DNA from: an uncultured Lachnospiraceae bacterium
GTDB taxonomy: Bacteria; Bacillota; Clostridia; Lachnospirales; Lachnospiraceae
Direction of reading: 5' to 3'
Assembly (NCBI GenBank): GCA_937920345.1
Contig: CALGVA010000017.1
Coordinates: 1 to 64,000 of the forward strand
DNA length: 64,000 bases
Below are positions 36,748 to 47,700 of this stretch, piece by piece. The position numbers and the translations under genes are program-made. The notes under the pieces are model-generated. The model was not told where the DNA came from, ran no database searches, and saw only the letters and a program-made list of their open reading frames with translations. The first letter of the stretch is position 1. Each line of letters opens with the position of its first letter.

Positions 36748-36794
36748 ATCTACCGTCTGACTCCTGTCTTCGGGTAAATCCTTTTACCATTCTC

Positions 36795-37580
36795 CTAATA
36801 TCTGCCCTGTTCCTTCAGCCGCTCCACCTCTTCAAAGACCACATCGTTCAGTACTTTGATATAGGTGCCCTTCATCCCCGATGAGCGGGATTCAATCACG
36901 CCGGCGCTCTCAAATTTGCGCAGCGCATTGACGATCACGGAACGGGTGATCCCCACCTTGTCTGCAATCTTGCTGGCGACCAGAATCCCTTCCATACCGC
37001 CCAGTTCATCGAATATATGCGTGATCGCTTCCATCTCCGAGAAAGAAAGCGTGCTGATCGCCGATTTTACCACCGCGATTTTACGGCTTTCCTCGGCGCT
37101 CTCCTCGCTCACCGCGCGGAGCATCTCGAGTCCTACTACCGTAGTACCGTACTCACACAAAATAATATCGTCGATGTCATACTGCTCATTGCATTTATAC
37201 AGAAAAAGTGTTCCCAGTCTCTCCCCCGATATTTCGATCGGCGTGATCACTGCACGGAATTTCTTCGTATCAATGCTCTCAAAGCCCAGCGTCTCCAGAT
37301 TGACATTCTCCTTCGTGGACAGTACCGCCAAAAGCCTCTCGTTCAACATGGGGTCTATAAATCCTCCCACATGATCCACGATCAGTTCCGTAATAGACTC
37401 CACGCTGTCCAGATCACCGACGCCAAGCACCTTGCCCTTCCTGCTGATCACCAGTACATTGGAGATTAGTATTTCTTTGAGTACATCACAGATATCGTTG
37501 AAAACAACCTTGCCCGAATTATTATTATGCAGGAGCTTTCCGATTTTTCTGGTTTTATCTAACAACTGAACGCTGCTCAT
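36795..37580 (-). CDS. codY: Global nutritional repressor CodY
   Basis: The product has 261 residues. The N-terminal GAF domain that senses branched-chain amino acids (about 1-155) is followed by a linker and a winged helix-turn-helix (SKIADKVGITRSVIVNALRK, then FESAGVIESRSSG). CodY binds GTP and branched-chain amino acids and represses starvation genes, including motility in B. subtilis. The frame opens 15 codons earlier, but AAGGAG lies seven bases before the ATG at 37580 and the protein there begins MSSVQLLDKTRKI. It has its own promoter and lies just upstream of flgB, as in B. subtilis. Confidence 0.96.
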   Translation of the reverse strand: MSSVQLLDKTRKIGKLLHNNNSGKVVFNDICDVLKEILISNVLVISRKGKVLGVGDLDSVESITELIVDHVGGFIDPMLNERLLAVLSTKENVNLETLGFESIDTKKFRAVITPIEISGERLGTLFLYKCNEQYDIDDIILCEYGTTVVGLEMLRAVSEESAEESRKIAVVKSAISTLSFSEMEAITHIFDELGGMEGILVASKIADKVGITRSVIVNALRKFESAGVIESRSSGMKGTYIKVLNDVVFEEVERLKEQGRY

Positions 37581-37631
37581 ACTCTTACTCCTTACCTGTA
37601 AGCTGTTGTAAATTTGTAGGTTCACAACTTG

Positions 37632-37660
37632 ATTTTATCATAACATTTGAGCATTATCAA
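37632..37660 (-). promoter_or_regulatory. Predicted sigma-A promoter of codY
   Basis: On the minus strand a -35 TTGATA (37655-37660) and a -10 TAAAAT (37632-37637) are separated by 17 bases. Each hexamer matches the consensus at five of six positions. The leader to codY is about 45 bases. Confidence 0.65.
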
Positions 37661-37677
37661 TGTATTTTCAATACATT
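37659..37677. promoter_or_regulatory. Inverted repeat overlapping the codY -35 element
   Basis: AATGTATT TTC AATACATT is a perfect eight-base inverted repeat with a three-base spacer. It overlaps the upstream end of the -35 hexamer by two bases. Its symmetry and position suggest an operator for a dimeric regulator. It does not resemble a CodY box. Confidence 0.4.
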
Positions 37678-37714
37678 TTATTCAGTTTGTCCACAATTTT
37701 ATATTTCTGTTTTA

Positions 37715-37729
37715 AATTTTCTGACGTTT
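37715..37729. promoter_or_regulatory. Candidate CodY box upstream of codY
   Basis: AATTTTCTGACGTTT matches 12 of 15 positions of AATTTTCWGAAAATT, with the first ten bases perfect. It lies 55 bases upstream of the codY -35 element. It may provide autoregulation, which is known for codY in several Firmicutes. Confidence 0.4.
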
Positions 37730-37782
37730 CCGTATACTCCTTTGGCCGAAGCGCCTGTACCGGATGGACATCCGTCCGTCTG

Positions 37783-39873
37783 TTATGCTTCTGCCTGCTG
37801 TACTTCCGCCTTCGGTACGTCCTTGATGAAGCCGCAGTTCTCGTCAGAGCATACCAGCTTGTTTCCCTTCTGCAGTAATATAGAGCCGCAGCGGTCACAT
37901 CTGTCATCCACAGGCTTCTGCCACACCATAAAATCACATTCCGGATTGTCTATGCACCCGTAATATTTCCTGCCCTTCTTCGTCTTCTTCAGGACAATAT
38001 CCTTACCGCACTTCGGACACGCCACGCCGATCTTCTCAAAATACGGTTTCGTATTACGGCATTCCGGGAATCCGGGACACGCCAGAAATCTGCCGTGCGG
38101 ACCATACTTGATCACCATCTGCCTGCCGCACAGATCACAGAACTCGTCAGAGAGCTCATCGGCGATCTCGACTTCATCCAGTTCCTTCTCGGCCTTATCC
38201 ACTGCTTCCTCCAGATCCGGATAGAAATTGGCCACCACCGTCTTCCACTTCACGCTCCCCTCTTCCACGCCGTCTAAGAGCGCTTCCATTGTAGCGGTGA
38301 AATTCACGTCCACAATGGAGGGAAACGCTTCCTTCATCATATTGTTTACCACTTCGCCCAGTTCGGTCACATAAAGATTCTTGTTCTCTTTGACAATGTA
38401 GCGTCTGGCGAGAATCGTCGTAATCGTAGGGGCATAGGTACTGGGACGTCCGATCCCCAGTTCCTCCATCGCCCGCACGAGAGACGCCTCCGTGTAATGC
38501 GGCGCCGGCTGCGTGAAGTGCTGCTTCTCTTCCAGTCCTGTCAGGGACAATTTCGTATCACCTGTTATACCCTGCATCAGCGTATTATTTTCTTCTTTCT
38601 CATCATCCTCGGTGTATACGCTCATGAAACCGTCGAACTTCACCTTCGATGCCGCCACGGTAAACCGGTGCCCCGCCGCATCGATCTTCACCGATGTCGT
38701 CTCATAGACTGCAGACGCCATGCGGCTTGCCACAAAACGCTTCCAGATCAGCTGGTAAAGCCTGAACTGGTCCCTGGACAGAGACTCCTTGAGTTCAAGC
38801 GGCGTCCTGCCGATATCCGTCGGTCTGATCGCTTCGTGGGCATCCTGAATCTTCTGTTTACTGCTCTGCTCCTGCTCGGTGCCCGCCGCATACGCGGCGC
38901 CGTACCGTCCGGAGATAAACTCCTTCGCGGCAGCTTCCGCCTCTGCGGAAACTCTGGTGGAATCCGTACGCAGATAAGTGATGATACCTACCGTACCGTT
39001 TCCCTTGATATCGATACCCTCATAGAGCTGCTGCGCCAGCCGCATCGTTTTCTGGGTCGAAAAGTTCAGTACTTTGCTTGCCTCCTGCTGTAAGGTGGAC
39101 GTGGTAAAAGGCAGCGGCGCTTTCTTCACTCTCTCTCCGTTCTTCACGGAAGACACGTGATACACCGCATATTCCAGTTCCTTCTTGACCGCTTCCAGTT
39201 CCTCTTTCGAGGCAATCGTCTTCTTCTCGTCAACCGTACCGTAATATTTGGCTTTCAGAGGCTTCTTCTCGCCTGCAATCGCAAAGGCAGCATCCAGCGT
39301 CCAATACTCTTCCGGAATAAAAGCATTGATCTCATCCTCCCTGTCGCAGATGATCCGAAGCGCCACCGACTGCACGCGCCCCGCGCTTAAGCCTCTCTTG
39401 ACCTTCGCCCACAGAACCGGGGATATCTTATAGCCCACCATACGGTCCAGACACCGTCGTGCCTGCTGGGCATCCACCAGATCCATATTGATCTCTCTGG
39501 CATGTTTCAGGGACTCCTTGACTGCCGTCTTCGTGATCTCATTAAAAGTGATACGGTATACCTTCTTATTTTCTAACTTAAGCGCCGCAAGCAGGTGCCA
39601 TGAAATAGCCTCCCCCTCGCGGTCGGGGTCAGTGGCGAGATACACTTTCTCGGCTTTCTTGACTTCTTTGCGAAGATTCGCCAGAATATCCCCTTTCCCC
39701 CTGATTGTAATATACTTGGGTTCAAAATCATGATCTACGTCGATTCCCAGCACACTGCGGGGCAGATCCCGCACATGCCCGTTACTGGCAGCAACTTCAT
39801 AATTTGCACCCAGGAACTTCTTGATGGTCTTCACCTTCGCCGGTGACTCCACGATTACCAAATACTTTGCCAT
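37783..39873 (-). CDS. topA: DNA topoisomerase I (TopA)
   Basis: The product has 696 residues. The TOPRIM domain (VIVESPAKVKTI with Glu9; DPDREGEAI) is followed by the topoisomerase core with the active-site Tyr in GIITYLRTDSTR near residue 300. The C-terminus has three four-Cys zinc ribbons (CDLCGRQM with CPGFPEC; CPKCG with CIDNPEC; CDRCG with CSDENC). It relaxes negatively supercoiled DNA. It lies upstream of codY with about 200 bases between, and has its own promoter. Confidence 0.97.
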   Translation of the reverse strand: MAKYLVIVESPAKVKTIKKFLGANYEVAASNGHVRDLPRSVLGIDVDHDFEPKYITIRGKGDILANLRKEVKKAEKVYLATDPDREGEAISWHLLAALKLENKKVYRITFNEITKTAVKESLKHAREINMDLVDAQQARRCLDRMVGYKISPVLWAKVKRGLSAGRVQSVALRIICDREDEINAFIPEEYWTLDAAFAIAGEKKPLKAKYYGTVDEKKTIASKEELEAVKKELEYAVYHVSSVKNGERVKKAPLPFTTSTLQQEASKVLNFSTQKTMRLAQQLYEGIDIKGNGTVGIITYLRTDSTRVSAEAEAAAKEFISGRYGAAYAAGTEQEQSSKQKIQDAHEAIRPTDIGRTPLELKESLSRDQFRLYQLIWKRFVASRMASAVYETTSVKIDAAGHRFTVAASKVKFDGFMSVYTEDDEKEENNTLMQGITGDTKLSLTGLEEKQHFTQPAPHYTEASLVRAMEELGIGRPSTYAPTITTILARRYIVKENKNLYVTELGEVVNNMMKEAFPSIVDVNFTATMEALLDGVEEGSVKWKTVVANFYPDLEEAVDKAEKELDEVEIADELSDEFCDLCGRQMVIKYGPHGRFLACPGFPECRNTKPYFEKIGVACPKCGKDIVLKKTKKGRKYYGCIDNPECDFMVWQKPVDDRCDRCGSILLQKGNKLVCSDENCGFIKDVPKAEVQQAEA

Positions 39874-39917
39874 AGCATATTCCCCTGTTTTCTTTTATCA
39901 GTCATTCAACGTGAATC

Positions 39918-39946
39918 ACTATACACTAATTTTATTATGCTGGCAA
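39918..39946 (-). promoter_or_regulatory. Predicted sigma-A promoter of topA
   Basis: On the minus strand a -35 TTGCCA (39941-39946) and a -10 TATAGT (39918-39923) are separated by 17 bases. It lies 45 bases upstream of the topA ATG and just after the terminator of the pilus operon. A GGGGAA ribosome site precedes the ATG. Confidence 0.65.
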
Positions 39947-39979
39947 GAGGGAAAAAATTAAAAATGTGTGAAAATGTGT

Positions 39980-40019
39980 ACATATAAAAGAACCTCCAAT
40001 CTCAAAATCAGAGGTTCTT
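39980..40019 (-). terminator. Intrinsic terminator of the pilus operon
   Basis: A nine-base-pair stem (39988-39996 with 40011-40019, AAGAACCTC paired with GAGGTTCTT) with a 14-base loop is followed on the minus strand by TTATATG. With the last two T residues of the stem this gives a run of four T. It begins 14 bases after the pilB stop and separates the pilus operon from topA. Confidence 0.75.
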
Positions 40020-40032
40020 CTACTTATTATAA

Positions 40033-41727
40033 TTACAGATCAAATGAAACCTTCATCATCTCATTAACGGAAGTAATCCCTTCCAGCACATACTCGGTGG
40101 CACTCATACGCAGCGTATTCATGCCCTCCTCTAAAGCTTTACCCTTGATTGCTTCGGCATCCCCGTTCTTACTGATAATATTCTTGATAGGCTGCGTGAT
40201 CTCCATGATCTCGTAGACACCGATCCTGCCCTTAAAGCCTGTGCCGTCACACTTGGAACAGCCGCAAGGCTCATAGATGGTAACATCCGCACCGGGCTCA
40301 AGTCCCAATAACTCCAGTTCTTCCTCATTTGCCTTCTTGGCTCTCTTACACGCCGGGCAGAAACGGCGCACAAGCCTCTGTGCGATAACACCCACCACAG
40401 AATCCGCAATCAGATAGGGTTCGATTCCCATATCCATCAGACGGGTGATCGTACCTGCCGCCGAGTTCGTGTGCAGCGTAGATACCACAAGGTGCCCCGT
40501 GATCGATGCCTGCACGGCAATCGACGCCGTCTCCTGATCTCGAATCTCACCGATCATGATAATATCCGGGTCCTGTCGCAGAATGGAACGCAAAGCACTG
40601 GCAAAGGTCAGATCCGCCTTATTATTAACCTGTACCTGATTGATTCCGTCAATATTCGCCTCCACCGGATCTTCTACGGTGATAATATTGACATCCTCTC
40701 TATTTAATTCACTGAGTGCCGTATACAGTGTCGTTGACTTACCGCTTCCGGTAGGTCCCGTAACCAGCAGAATCCCGTGCGGGTTCTGCAGAATATGGTC
40801 GAATCTCTTAAGTTCTTTCGGTTTAAATCCTAACTGGCTTTTCTCTCTGGTGAGCGCATTCTTGGAGGTAAGTCGCATAACCACCTTCTCGCCGTATACC
40901 GTAGGCAGGATAGAAACACGAATATCAAACTCCTGTCTGTCCACAATCTGCGTGATACGTCCGTCCTGTGGCTTCCTCTTCTCCGCGATATCCATACCGC
41001 CTATGATCTTGATTCTGGCCACCATCGCGGGAAGCAGTCTGATGCTGTATGTCACCTTCTCATACAATGCGCCGTCTATACGGTACCGGATACGTACCTG
41101 ACGCTCCATCGGCTCTATATGGATATCGGAAGCACGCTGTCTGACCGCCTGTTCTATCATTGTCTTGACAAGCTGTACGATCGGAGAATTGTTGACGTCT
41201 TCACTGTACATATCCTCCTGCTCTGCCATCTGGCTTTCTTTCTCTCTGGCATATTCCTCCAGTGCAGAGTTAACCTCCACATTGCCGAAATATTTATCCA
41301 GTGCGAGCATAATACTTCTTGTCGTGGACACCACCGGCTCCACCTGCAGATTGGTGATGATCGTGATGTCGTCCATCGCCGCCATATCCATCGGATCAGC
41401 CATCGCCACATGCAGCACGTTCATATTATCCGGCGCGTATTCGAAAGGCAGCACCTTATAACGCTCCAGCACATTGCCGGGCACAAGCTTTAGAACATCT
41501 TCCGGTATCGCCACATTCTGCAGATCCACCATTTCATAGCCGAGCTGGCTGCTCAGTGCCCTGGCAATCGCTTCCTCCGTCACAAACCCCTCATCTACGA
41601 GCGTTTCTCCTAATTTACGTCCGCTGCCCTTCTGACGCTGCAGTCCTTCTTCCAGCTGTTCCTGTGTGATAACGCCGCTGTTGACAAGTACATCTCCGAG
41701 ACGTATTTTCTTCCTGTTAAAATCCAT
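40033..41727 (-). CDS. pilB: Type IV pilus assembly ATPase PilB with c-di-GMP-binding MshEN domain
   Basis: The product has 564 residues. The N-terminal MshEN domain carries two tandem motifs: RLGDVLVNSGVITQEQLEEG with LQRQ (residues 9-32), matching RLGxxLxxxG(6x)LxxxLxxQ, and a second copy with Lys for Arg (about 38-61). The ATPase core has Walker A GPTGSGKSTTLYTAL (about 321), Asp and His boxes and Walker B (DPDIIMIGEIRDQETA). A four-Cys zinc site (CPACKR; CGCSKC) follows. It powers pilus extension. It is the last gene of the operon, 49 bases after the giant protein. MshEN motifs predict c-di-GMP control. Confidence 0.95.
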   Translation of the reverse strand: MDFNRKKIRLGDVLVNSGVITQEQLEEGLQRQKGSGRKLGETLVDEGFVTEEAIARALSSQLGYEMVDLQNVAIPEDVLKLVPGNVLERYKVLPFEYAPDNMNVLHVAMADPMDMAAMDDITIITNLQVEPVVSTTRSIMLALDKYFGNVEVNSALEEYAREKESQMAEQEDMYSEDVNNSPIVQLVKTMIEQAVRQRASDIHIEPMERQVRIRYRIDGALYEKVTYSIRLLPAMVARIKIIGGMDIAEKRKPQDGRITQIVDRQEFDIRVSILPTVYGEKVVMRLTSKNALTREKSQLGFKPKELKRFDHILQNPHGILLVTGPTGSGKSTTLYTALSELNREDVNIITVEDPVEANIDGINQVQVNNKADLTFASALRSILRQDPDIIMIGEIRDQETASIAVQASITGHLVVSTLHTNSAAGTITRLMDMGIEPYLIADSVVGVIAQRLVRRFCPACKRAKKANEEELELLGLEPGADVTIYEPCGCSKCDGTGFKGRIGVYEIMEITQPIKNIISKNGDAEAIKGKALEEGMNTLRMSATEYVLEGITSVNEMMKVSFDL

Positions 41728-41776
41728 ACCCTTTTACCCCTGTTGTTATTTTCCTGCCGGATTACGCCGCCGGTAG

Positions 41777-44700
41777 TTACTCCAGATCGAATAAATAAGC
41801 CTGTAATACCTGCAGTTTCGCGTAGACCTTCCCGGTTACGTATACATTCGCCTTGGTCGTATTTGTAGTGATGGTACTCTGTGCCTCAAAGTAGAGATCC
41901 AGTCCGTCCTCACACTTCTTCATAATTGTCTTCGGCACCTGTATATAGTAGATTCCGCCGCTGGTCAGATTACCGGCATCCGCAGCGCTTCCGTCTTTGG
42001 CATTATATATGCTGTCCGGCAGCCGGTTGACTGTAATATCTGTTCCATCTACATTAATCACTTCACTGCCGCCATCATCCTGATAGTATACGTGAGATTC
42101 AATCTTTCTGGTTCCCTTGATGAAGTTGATATCCTGCACCGTGAAGTAAACCTTCTCGTAGTCCTCCGCCGTCATCTCATCATTTAACGAGAAATTATTG
42201 CTCTTATCATAATATCTGTAGAGCATCTTCATCGATTCGGCGTCCGACACTCCGCTTTTCAGCACACTGATCATAGGATCTTTGATACCGGCCTGATAGG
42301 ACGCGATCATCGTGTTGATGAAGAGCTTCGCCTCCTCAAAAGTATACCATTCATATCTCTTCGTCTTATCTTCCGTCAATTTCTCCCCATTTTTCCGGGC
42401 ATGCCCCATGCCGGTATAGGTAATATTGCCCTTATTATAGATATAGTAGTTATTGCGCACATCGTTGGGCGACTGGGAATAAATCGTATCCTCCCAGTCG
42501 GAATGACCTGTCGGCGAAGTTCTCCCGCCAAGGCAATACCATACCACCAGATCACTCTGGCCGTCACCGTCGTCATCCGCGGTGTAATCCAGCTCGTAAT
42601 ACTGTGTATGGGTCAGCCCCACTTCAAACTCTTCCTTCAGTTTATAAGGATATTCCGTGATCTGCCCCTGATTGACCTGCGTCGCAAGAACATTATATAC
42701 CTCTCCATTGTTCACTTTCTCTAACTCACCGTATCTGTCAGAATCCTCCTCAACGCCGTCATAATTCTCCCAGAAGTACGCGGGATCGAACCGGATATTT
42801 GTATATTTATTCTCAAATATACTCCCTTCCGGATATCTGTGATAATTGTCCGACATCAGGTTCCATTTGGTGTATTGATATTTTGAAGTTGTATGATCAT
42901 CAATCAACACTTTCTGATCCTTCGCGCTGATCAGGGCATATGTATAGCCGTGTACCTCGGGAACCGTCTCCTTCCTGCCACTCTTCGGCTTATAAGCCAC
43001 ATCCTTGCCGGAATTGACCACTGTATTATAATCGTCTGTCCCTTCCTGAAGTCTGTCACCTCTCTGTAATATATCGGAATCCAGTATACCGTAACGATCC
43101 ATGCCGACCAGCGGACGGACGTACTTGTTCAAGGTTGCCGCATTACGGGTATAATACCAGTCACCTTTGTTTCCCTGCGGCTTAGAATTATTTCTCCAGG
43201 GATACCCCAACATATCCTGTCCGGAACCCGGACTGTTAAAGAACGACGTCGTATCATGACCAAGCAGGACGCTCTTACCGCTGTTAATGAAATCAACGAT
43301 TGCTCCCATCGGTCCGCTCTCGGCATCTCCCGCGAAATCGCCGTACATATCCGAGAAGCCTAAGATCAGCATATTAAAATCTTTCAGATAGTCATTGTTC
43401 GCATAGTATCTGCTCTGGAATGTGTTCACATCCATGGTAGTAATATCCAGTACAAACTCGTTTGCAATACCCGGATAATGAACCCCTTCATAATCTCCGC
43501 CGTAAACCAGTGTATTAAAGTGTCTTCCCTTCGTGTTGACCTCATAGTTCAAGTCGATCACATCCGAGCCGTTCTTGTTGATCTGGCAAATCTTCAGTAC
43601 TTCCTTCTCCATGCCGTTGAGCTTGGTATAGCCGCTCATGGACGTATAGATATTCGGATTGTCCGCCTGTGTAATCTCCACACGCCACGGAAGCAGTCCC
43701 TTATATCCCATAGGAACCATTCTCGAGAGTACATAGTCCCTGTCAGCATATAAATCGTCCGGTGATACCGAATTGCCGCCCTGTGTCAGCGAGATATCCT
43801 CGATCTCTTCCTGCGCGGAGAATTTACCGTCGGAATTGACATCAATGTAAAGTTTGCAACGATATCTTGTACTGTAGGATGCTGTTCCTTCATTCTGAAT
43901 CTTAAACCGGTACTGTAGCATATACCTGCCGTTGATATCTGAATCAATATAGTAGATATCGCTGTTCTCTTCGGTCAAACCACCCACCGCCGTTTCCGTC
44001 AGGCTCACTTTCGGACGGTTCAGATAGAACTTGAAGAGTTCAGAATTTTCCGCAATATCGCCCTTGGCATAGAAGTTCAGATATTTATCCTTCATTGCCT
44101 TGGTCACAAATTCATATAAGTACGTGCAGTTATCAATATGATCCTCGTCGATCGCCCTGTCAGGCGTAGCATTCTCTTCTCTTTCTATGATTAGAGAGAC
44201 TGTTTTGTTATCCCAGTTATTTGCCCCGTTTGCCTGTTTGCTTAAATCAATCGCATCTTTGGTAAAAGTCTCGCTGTTTCCTGTAAATTCATCACCGTCA
44301 AAAACCGTAATCCTGTAGCCTTCCTTCACCTTGACAGAAGAGATATCCTGGCTCTTCACGCCAAGTGCCGTAAGCTGTCTGGCTGTGTATTCTCCCTCTG
44401 TCAGATTGACGCGCGCGCCTTTATACTCTTTATCTGCAAAAACAGTCACCGGCTGCTCCAGAAAATCATCTGCAATAATCACCGGATAGGAACCATCCAG
44501 GAATGAAATCAGCGCATTCATCTTCTCCTTGGAGATATCATTTCCACCGTATCTGACATAATTATAGAACCATGTCCAGTCACCCCTGTTGCCATTCCGG
44601 TATTCCGAAGTCAGCAGCCCCGACATCGGCAGATTAACCACGCGCAGATCTCCTATATTATAATAGATCAGTCCGTCCATATCCGCATCGTTAAACACCG

Positions 44701-47700
44701 TACCGGCTGCCACATGCGACTTATCCGGTTTGCCGATATAGCTGCTGTCTGTCCAGTACCGCATATTCAGATGATCTTTGCTCGTACCGATATAGATCAG
44801 GTCATAGGTCTCGTTCAGCTTCTCGATCTTACCAATGAACTCAGCTGTCGTCATAACCGTGATCTCTGCCTTCTCCACACCGGGCGCCCATGCCTGGATC
44901 TGATCCAGAGAAAGTTCCGGCTCATCCGCCATGGCAGGCTGGATCTCCAGTACCCTGATTTCTTTCTTCGTCTCCACCTTCCTGCGGTCCGCGTAATTCA
45001 GAATATGCCGCACCGCTTTCGCCTGTGATATGCTGGTGGAAAGTGGTTTATAATTCCCCGATGTATCCGATTCACGATACAGGTTCTCCAGTTTGATCTC
45101 ATCCAGAACACACTGGAAACCAGGTTCGATCTCACCGCCGTCCTGATAGATCGTTGCGGTATAGAACTGATCGTTAATAATGGAATCACTGCCGGTGCCG
45201 AATCTGCAGTATACCTGCTCTTCCACAAAATTCTTATCCGCGTCGTCCACAATGCCCTTCATCAGTTGTGTCGTTGTCAATTTATCATAATTATTGCGAT
45301 GGCTCTCGTACCATTCACGCAGATTATCCTGACAGAGCATAGCGGAAAGTCTGAATATATTAGTGCTTTCCAGTTCTGCGTTGACCGCTATGCTGCCGCT
45401 CTCGTCTTTTGCATACAGAATAGAACCATCTACCAGGCATGGCTTCGCACCTGCAATCGTCTTATCAAAGAAGAATTTTAACGATTCTGCAGACAGATCA
45501 TTATCCGCCGAATATTTCAGTATCTCCCTGTCACCGATATCATTATCGCTGACACTGTCGGAAGCGGCATTCACAGTCTTCTTCCCAGAACCGGTGTTAT
45601 TCCCTGAGATACTGTCATCCTCTGAATCATCGCCGTCCGCATCAGAATCTGCATCATTATCCGAGACACTGCCCGCATCGGAACTACCGTTGCTGCCGGA
45701 ATCATTACCCGGATCGGAATCACCATTGCTGCCGGTATCATTGTCCGTATCGGAATCACCGTTGTTGCCGGTATCACTGCCTGCCCCGGAACTACCGTTG
45801 TTGCCGGTATCATTACCCGCATCGGAACCACCGTTGTTACCGGTATCATTGCCCGTATCGGAATCACCGTCGTTGCCGGAGTCACTGCCCGCCCCGGAAC
45901 CATCGTTATTCTCAGAATCACTGTCTATATCAGATCCACCGTCATTTCCTGAGATACTCTCTGTCCCTGCGCTGCTGTTATTTCCTTCCACATTATCATT
46001 CGCAACCAGTTTACGCCATGTACTCTGAAGAGAATCAGCAGCCATTAATCTGCTCTTCACCACGTTCGAGGTGTCGGCAGTTACTTCATTTTCATCTACG
46101 GAATCTTCGGTGCTGCCGGTATTGCCAGTATCATCGTCATCTTCGGTGCTGCCGTCTGCTTCAGTATCGTCGTCATCTTCGGTACTGCCGCTATTGTCAG
46201 CATCGCCGTCCTCCACAGTGGTGCCTCCATCGTCAGTACCGCCATCCTCTCCGGTGTTACCGCCTGCGTCTTCGGTATCTACATTATTGCCGGAAACATC
46301 ATCATCGCCATCCGCCATCTCTGCCCGCAATCCGGAATTCAGATACAGGAAATTGAAATTGGGAATCTGTTCCATCTCATTGAGTTCCTGCGGGGTAAAT
46401 GTCAATACCTTAATGCGGAAATCTCCGTAATTCTGCTTATCCATATTGAGGACATATTTCTTAAACCACTCGTTGCTCTTAAATGTATTCTTACACCAGA
46501 TCTCTTTGCCGGAGAAAGTATATTCCTGTCTGGGCTGGTTTGCGTCTATACCATCCCATTCCACAAATTCATACTCGCCGTTTTCGCTCAATACGATATT
46601 TTTGATATTCCCCACAGAATACATGGGGGTTCCGTCTGCGGGCACTACCTCTGCTGAAACTCTCTCAAACGCAACCAGATAATACTCCTTGCCCGTCTGT
46701 TCCTGTGCAAATGTATCCTTTACATTTTCATCATCTTCAACCGGATCATCTGCTGCAGGATCATCTCCATCCGGATCGGTCTCATCTGTATCATCAGACT
46801 CGGTATTGTCCGAATCCGTATTATCATCCGTGTCTGTATCATCCGGATTTGTTTTATCCGCATCCGTGCCGTCATCCGGATCCGTGCTATCATCTGGAGA
46901 CGTCTGATCGGTATCTGTATCACCGTTTGATCCCGCACTTTCATCAGACTCCTGCTTATCATCCTCTCCCGCATTATCGCCGGTTCCCGGCGCATCCGCT
47001 CCTGTACTGTCATCCTGATCGGACTTATCTTCCGCAGCTGTACCATCTTGTGATCCTGCCGTGCCCTCTGCATTTGTCCCGTCCCCTAAACCGGCATCCG
47101 GCGTCTCATCCGCGACCAGCTTAAACCACTTGCCCTGTCGAAGACCTGCAAGTACGGCTGTCGTTCTTTTCGCAGCAACACTGCTTATTCCGTCGCCAGT
47201 ATTAACCGGATCATCATTGCTGCCGGAACTGCCGTCCTCGCTACTATTGCCACTGCCATTACCTTTATCATTGTCGCTGCCGCCGTTATCGGAACCATTT
47301 CCACTTCCGCCGCCAGTGCCGCTATCAGCACCGGTATTGCCGCCGTTACCATCATCATCACCGGTATTGCCGCCGTTACCGTCATCGTCACCGGTATTGC
47401 CGCCATTACCATTATCATCGCCGGTACTGCCGTCGTTATCACCATCGTCACCGGTATTGCCGCCGTTACTATCATCGTCACCGGTATTGCCGCCGTTATC
47501 ACCATCGTCACCGGTATTGCCGCCGTTACCGTCATCGTCACCGGTATTGCCGCCGTTACCGTCATCGTCACCGGTATTGCCGCCGTTATCATCATCGCCG
47601 CTGTCGCCATCATTCTTCCCGTCATCGGGCTTTGGCTTTTCCTTATCTCCCTTGTCGCCTTTATCTTCTTTATCTTCTTTATCTTCCTCTTCCGATGAAT

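Noticed and set aside
37761..37782. CGGATG-TC-CATCCG inverted repeat after topA as a terminator
   Set aside because: The stem has a two-base loop and no T-run follows.
47341..47600. CRISPR-like spacing of repeats
   Set aside because: Units are contiguous 30-bp coding repeats with no unique spacers and lie in frame in a large gene.
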